Assembly: GCA_029721515.1 (NCBI GenBank)
Contig: CM056562.1
Coordinates: forward strand, 16,313,335 to 16,377,334
Direction of reading: 5' to 3'
From: Synanceia verrucosa
Lineage: Eukaryota; Chordata; Actinopteri; Perciformes; Synanceiidae
Length of the DNA stretch: 64,000 nt
Position numbers and translations under genes: made by a program. Below, piece after piece: positions 61,628 through 64,000 of the stretch. Numbering within the stretch: position 1 is the first letter of the stretch; every line of letters begins with the position of its first letter. Below the pieces are notes generated by a model. The model did no database searches. It was not told the DNA's origin and saw only the letters and a program-made list of their open reading frames with translations.

Positions 61628-62452
61628 TTAAAGTATGTCTCATCCAGATGTGAACATAGTAAAAAATAGATGCTGCACTCAAAACTGACCAGTTTCCCTT
61701 TTTCTACTCAGCTTTTGATGATTTTAACCTGCACTCTTCAGCTCTTGTGAAATGGTTTACAGACTGACTCACTACGTCATGTGTTCAGTGCAGGTCAAGA
61801 GAAGAGAAAACTATTTTTACAAACAGCAGATTATTTGGTTAACATGCCAAGGGAAAGAATATCCCTTCAATGTGATTTCCAAACAGAATTAAATTATAAT
61901 TCAAACCACTCAGGTTCCTAATCTGCACCATACTGTGAGACATTTCATGTGTGGACTGGAATATGCAGACAAAGTAGGTTACCGTTGATGGGCAACTGTC
62001 ACAAATATTAGAATAGCAATGGTTCATTATAGTGTGCAAGTGTACCTTAATATTATTGAAGAAAATAAAAGTTTATCATGAGGCAGTATGCGTCTTTTCA
62101 TTAACTGTAGTTAGCATTATTTGCACTTTATTGTAGCCTAGAAATCTAGACGCACCGTAGCGATAAAAAATATTTTTGCCTAGCAGGATGGTCTAGTGGA
62201 TAATCCCGGCTCAGGCAAGAATCCAGCTGACCAATCACAATGCCCTATCTGTGTAGCGAGTCGTTGGGATGGGCGTAGCACGATGACGACAGGGTTGCGT
62301 GATGCTGGAGATAGCACAACCATCACAAAAGATGGCTGTGGCTAACGAACGGTGGTCAGTTGAATCGTCTCTGTCATTGATTTTGGAAGAGTTAGACTTG
62401 GGCTTTTCTTTGAAAGTTGAGCAGAAAGAAGCACTCAAGTCATCCATTTTAA

Positions 62453-63020
62453 ATGGACACTATGTAATTGTTTCTCCCATCTAGTGGTTAAATTTGACTT
62501 TGCATGCATTGCAACATGGTTGGAACTACGGTAAGCGGAATGGGTCAACTCCTGGGCGGCCATTATCTCCGCGTATCCCCAGTTCCCGGCCCGGAGCTCC
62601 GGTCATTTTATGGCCCTTTTACGCTTTTTTGGCGATGAGAATTCGGCACCGCATAAGTATGGTCTTGTATTATGACCAAAAGTGCAGGTTTTAATTTAGT
62701 GCCAGGTTAGTAAAACCAACATCTCCACCTTGCTTCTCTGTGAAAAGTGAATCACAAAACACAGAAATACATTTTGCCTGTGGGTACTAGCAGGTAGTGC
62801 TTTATGTCCCTCTCAGCAGTTCATAGTTTTTGATTTACCGGAAAGACATGGAAGCCTCCATATGAGCGACCCGCTCTATGTAAAGACAGATAACTGATTC
62901 TTCGCCCAGGAGGATAAGTCAGATTGTTGGCATAGGTTATTTTACACCAATGAGGATCTATTTATGAATGAATATGTTGATTTGAGGTATTAAGATACTT
63001 AAAAAATACAAAGTGTCCTT
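62453..63020 (+). mobile_element. Complete TTAA-type MITE, 568 bp
   Basis: TTAA at 62449-62452 and 63021-63024 flank the element. The termini are short inverted repeats: atggacactatgtaat on the left and, reversed, aaggacactttgtatt on the right. The body matches the truncated copy at 16335-16981 in opposite orientation, minus about 130 bp of GC-rich interior. There is no coding capacity for a transposase. Confidence 0.85.
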
Positions 63021-63823
63021 TTAAAGAAGGATGTATTTGCTGTTTTGCCGACCAGTTACGACAAAAGTCTAATATACCAGCTTGCTGCGTCGGTAACTAA
63101 AACAATAATACGTCACATTGTCCGTTGCCCTGATTGGTCATATCGCTGGTCTATTACGTGCAGAGACAGTTTTTGGTCCCACCCACAGGCTTCAACTCTA
63201 CCTATTGCCTGCCTCCAGACTATATATTTGATGTTACAGCCTGATCTGTCAGGCTAACTTTATGGCATATATGTTAAACATTATGTTTAAAGCAGGCTGG
63301 AAATCAGTGTTTGGCATAAGGTGGTTGTCATTTGATAGTTTCAGACATGAACTCTGATACATGGATGAATGGATGAATACATCGCATTTATTTAACCTGA
63401 ACAGAAAGTAAAGAACAATCACATGCGCGCGTCCTCGAGCGCTGTAAAAGCAGCGCCATGTGTCCAAATATGGCTCCTCCGTGCTGTCTGGATCCTCTGT
63501 GCCTGAGTCCTGGTGCTAACACACGTTTATAAATGTGTTTGGCAACCAGCACCACATTACATGTCTCGGGGTGTAGTGAGAGAGAAGCGAAGGGGCGGGA
63601 GCGAGCATAACGGTCTACGTTCACTCAGTCACGTAGTCCTTGGAGCTGCGCGTGCCCGATGCCATATACTACTACATTATTTATGCGCTCTGCGGGAGTG
63701 GGTTAGGATGAATCCGAGTGGGTTGTGGATTTGGTGAAGGGAAATGCTGTGGCACGGTCAAGATGATGCACAGCAATGCAGAAATGTGACTTTTTACAGT
63801 TTTTAAGTGATTAAATAGACATT

Positions 63824-63992
63824 GTGGTGGCTGTGGTGGAGCAGGTCGACCACTAAGCAGAAGGCTGGTGGTTCAGTTCCCGTCTCCAGCAGACTATGTG
63901 CTTGTCTTATCATGTACAGATTGTAAAACCCTCTGAGGCAAATTGTTTATTTGTGATATTGGGTTATACAAATGAAACTGACTTGACTTGAC
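63824..63992 (+). repeat. tRNA-derived SINE
   Basis: The head gtggtggctgtggtggagcaggtcgaccactaagcagaagg leads to a box B-like GGTTCAGTTCC at 63870-63880. The tail gtaaaaccctctgaggcaaattg...tgatattgggttatacaaatgaaactgacttgacttgac has a terminal GACTT repeat. It differs from the family at 24608-24946. Confidence 0.7.
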
Positions 63993-64000
63993 TACAAGTA

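Larger units (their letters stand above)
59700..64000. other. hif1an: hif1an intron 1, colonised by mobile elements
   Basis: No second exon (expected to start EPVVLTDTN-like) was found before the edge. The intron carries a foldback element (60601-61627), a complete TTAA-type element (62453-63020), a SINE at the end (63824-63992) and a fragment of the tRNA-headed repeat near 60450-60500. The remainder is unassigned. Confidence 0.65.

Noticed and set aside
1..64000. CRISPR arrays, operons, phage or plasmid modules
   Set aside because: No regularly spaced identical repeats and no bacterial-style gene packing. The window is plainly vertebrate.

Overview
This is vertebrate nuclear DNA, almost certainly from a ray-finned (teleost) fish. 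It has GT-AG multi-exon genes with long AT-rich introns, (CA)n/(CT)n microsatellites, a 1.6 kb Tc1 element of the IR/DR type, tRNA-headed SINEs, an L2-like LINE and palindromic elements flanked by TTAA. No bacterial, plasmid or CRISPR-like organisation is present. I see no previously undescribed gene system; the interest lies in gene order, promoter architecture and transposon structure.

Layout. (1) 1-20.4 kb, minus strand: spock2 (testican-2), eight coding exons read from 20,439 down to 173, with the 3' exons beyond the left edge. (2) 20.4-27.4 kb: repeat-rich intergenic DNA beginning with a ~270 bp polypurine tract. (3) 27.4-29.4 kb, plus: ddit4 (REDD1), two exons behind a CCAAT/GC/TATA promoter with ACGTG cores. 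(4) 29.9-34.6 kb, minus: dnajb12, eight coding exons and a probable 3'UTR exon. (5) 34.8-36.5 kb, plus: trmt2b, two exons, head-to-head with dnajb12 over 229 bp that contain a palindromic CRE. (6) 38.7-43.9 kb, plus: scd (stearoyl-CoA desaturase), five exons. (7) 46.3-53.3 kb, plus: wnt8b, six exons, with a dead Tc1 element in intron 5. (8) 56.9-58.0 kb: 5'-truncated dead LINE. (9) 59.5 kb to the right edge, plus: exon 1 of hif1an (FIH), followed by intron 1 carrying two complete TTAA-flanked elements and ending in a SINE.

As I know the human map, SPOCK2-DDIT4-DNAJB12 lie together at 10q22 and SCD-WNT8B-HIF1AN at 10q24, with the same relative orientations. Here the two blocks are joined, with trmt2b at the seam (TRMT2B is X-linked in human). 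Several human neighbours (ASCC1, ANAPC16, MICU1, SEC31B, NDUFB8) were not seen. The window also carries both a known HIF-1 target (ddit4) and a gene for a HIF-inhibiting hydroxylase (hif1an).

Exon limits were set by hand from splice consensus, reading phase and remembered family conservation. All internal phases agree. UTR ends, promoters and enhancer candidates are inference.
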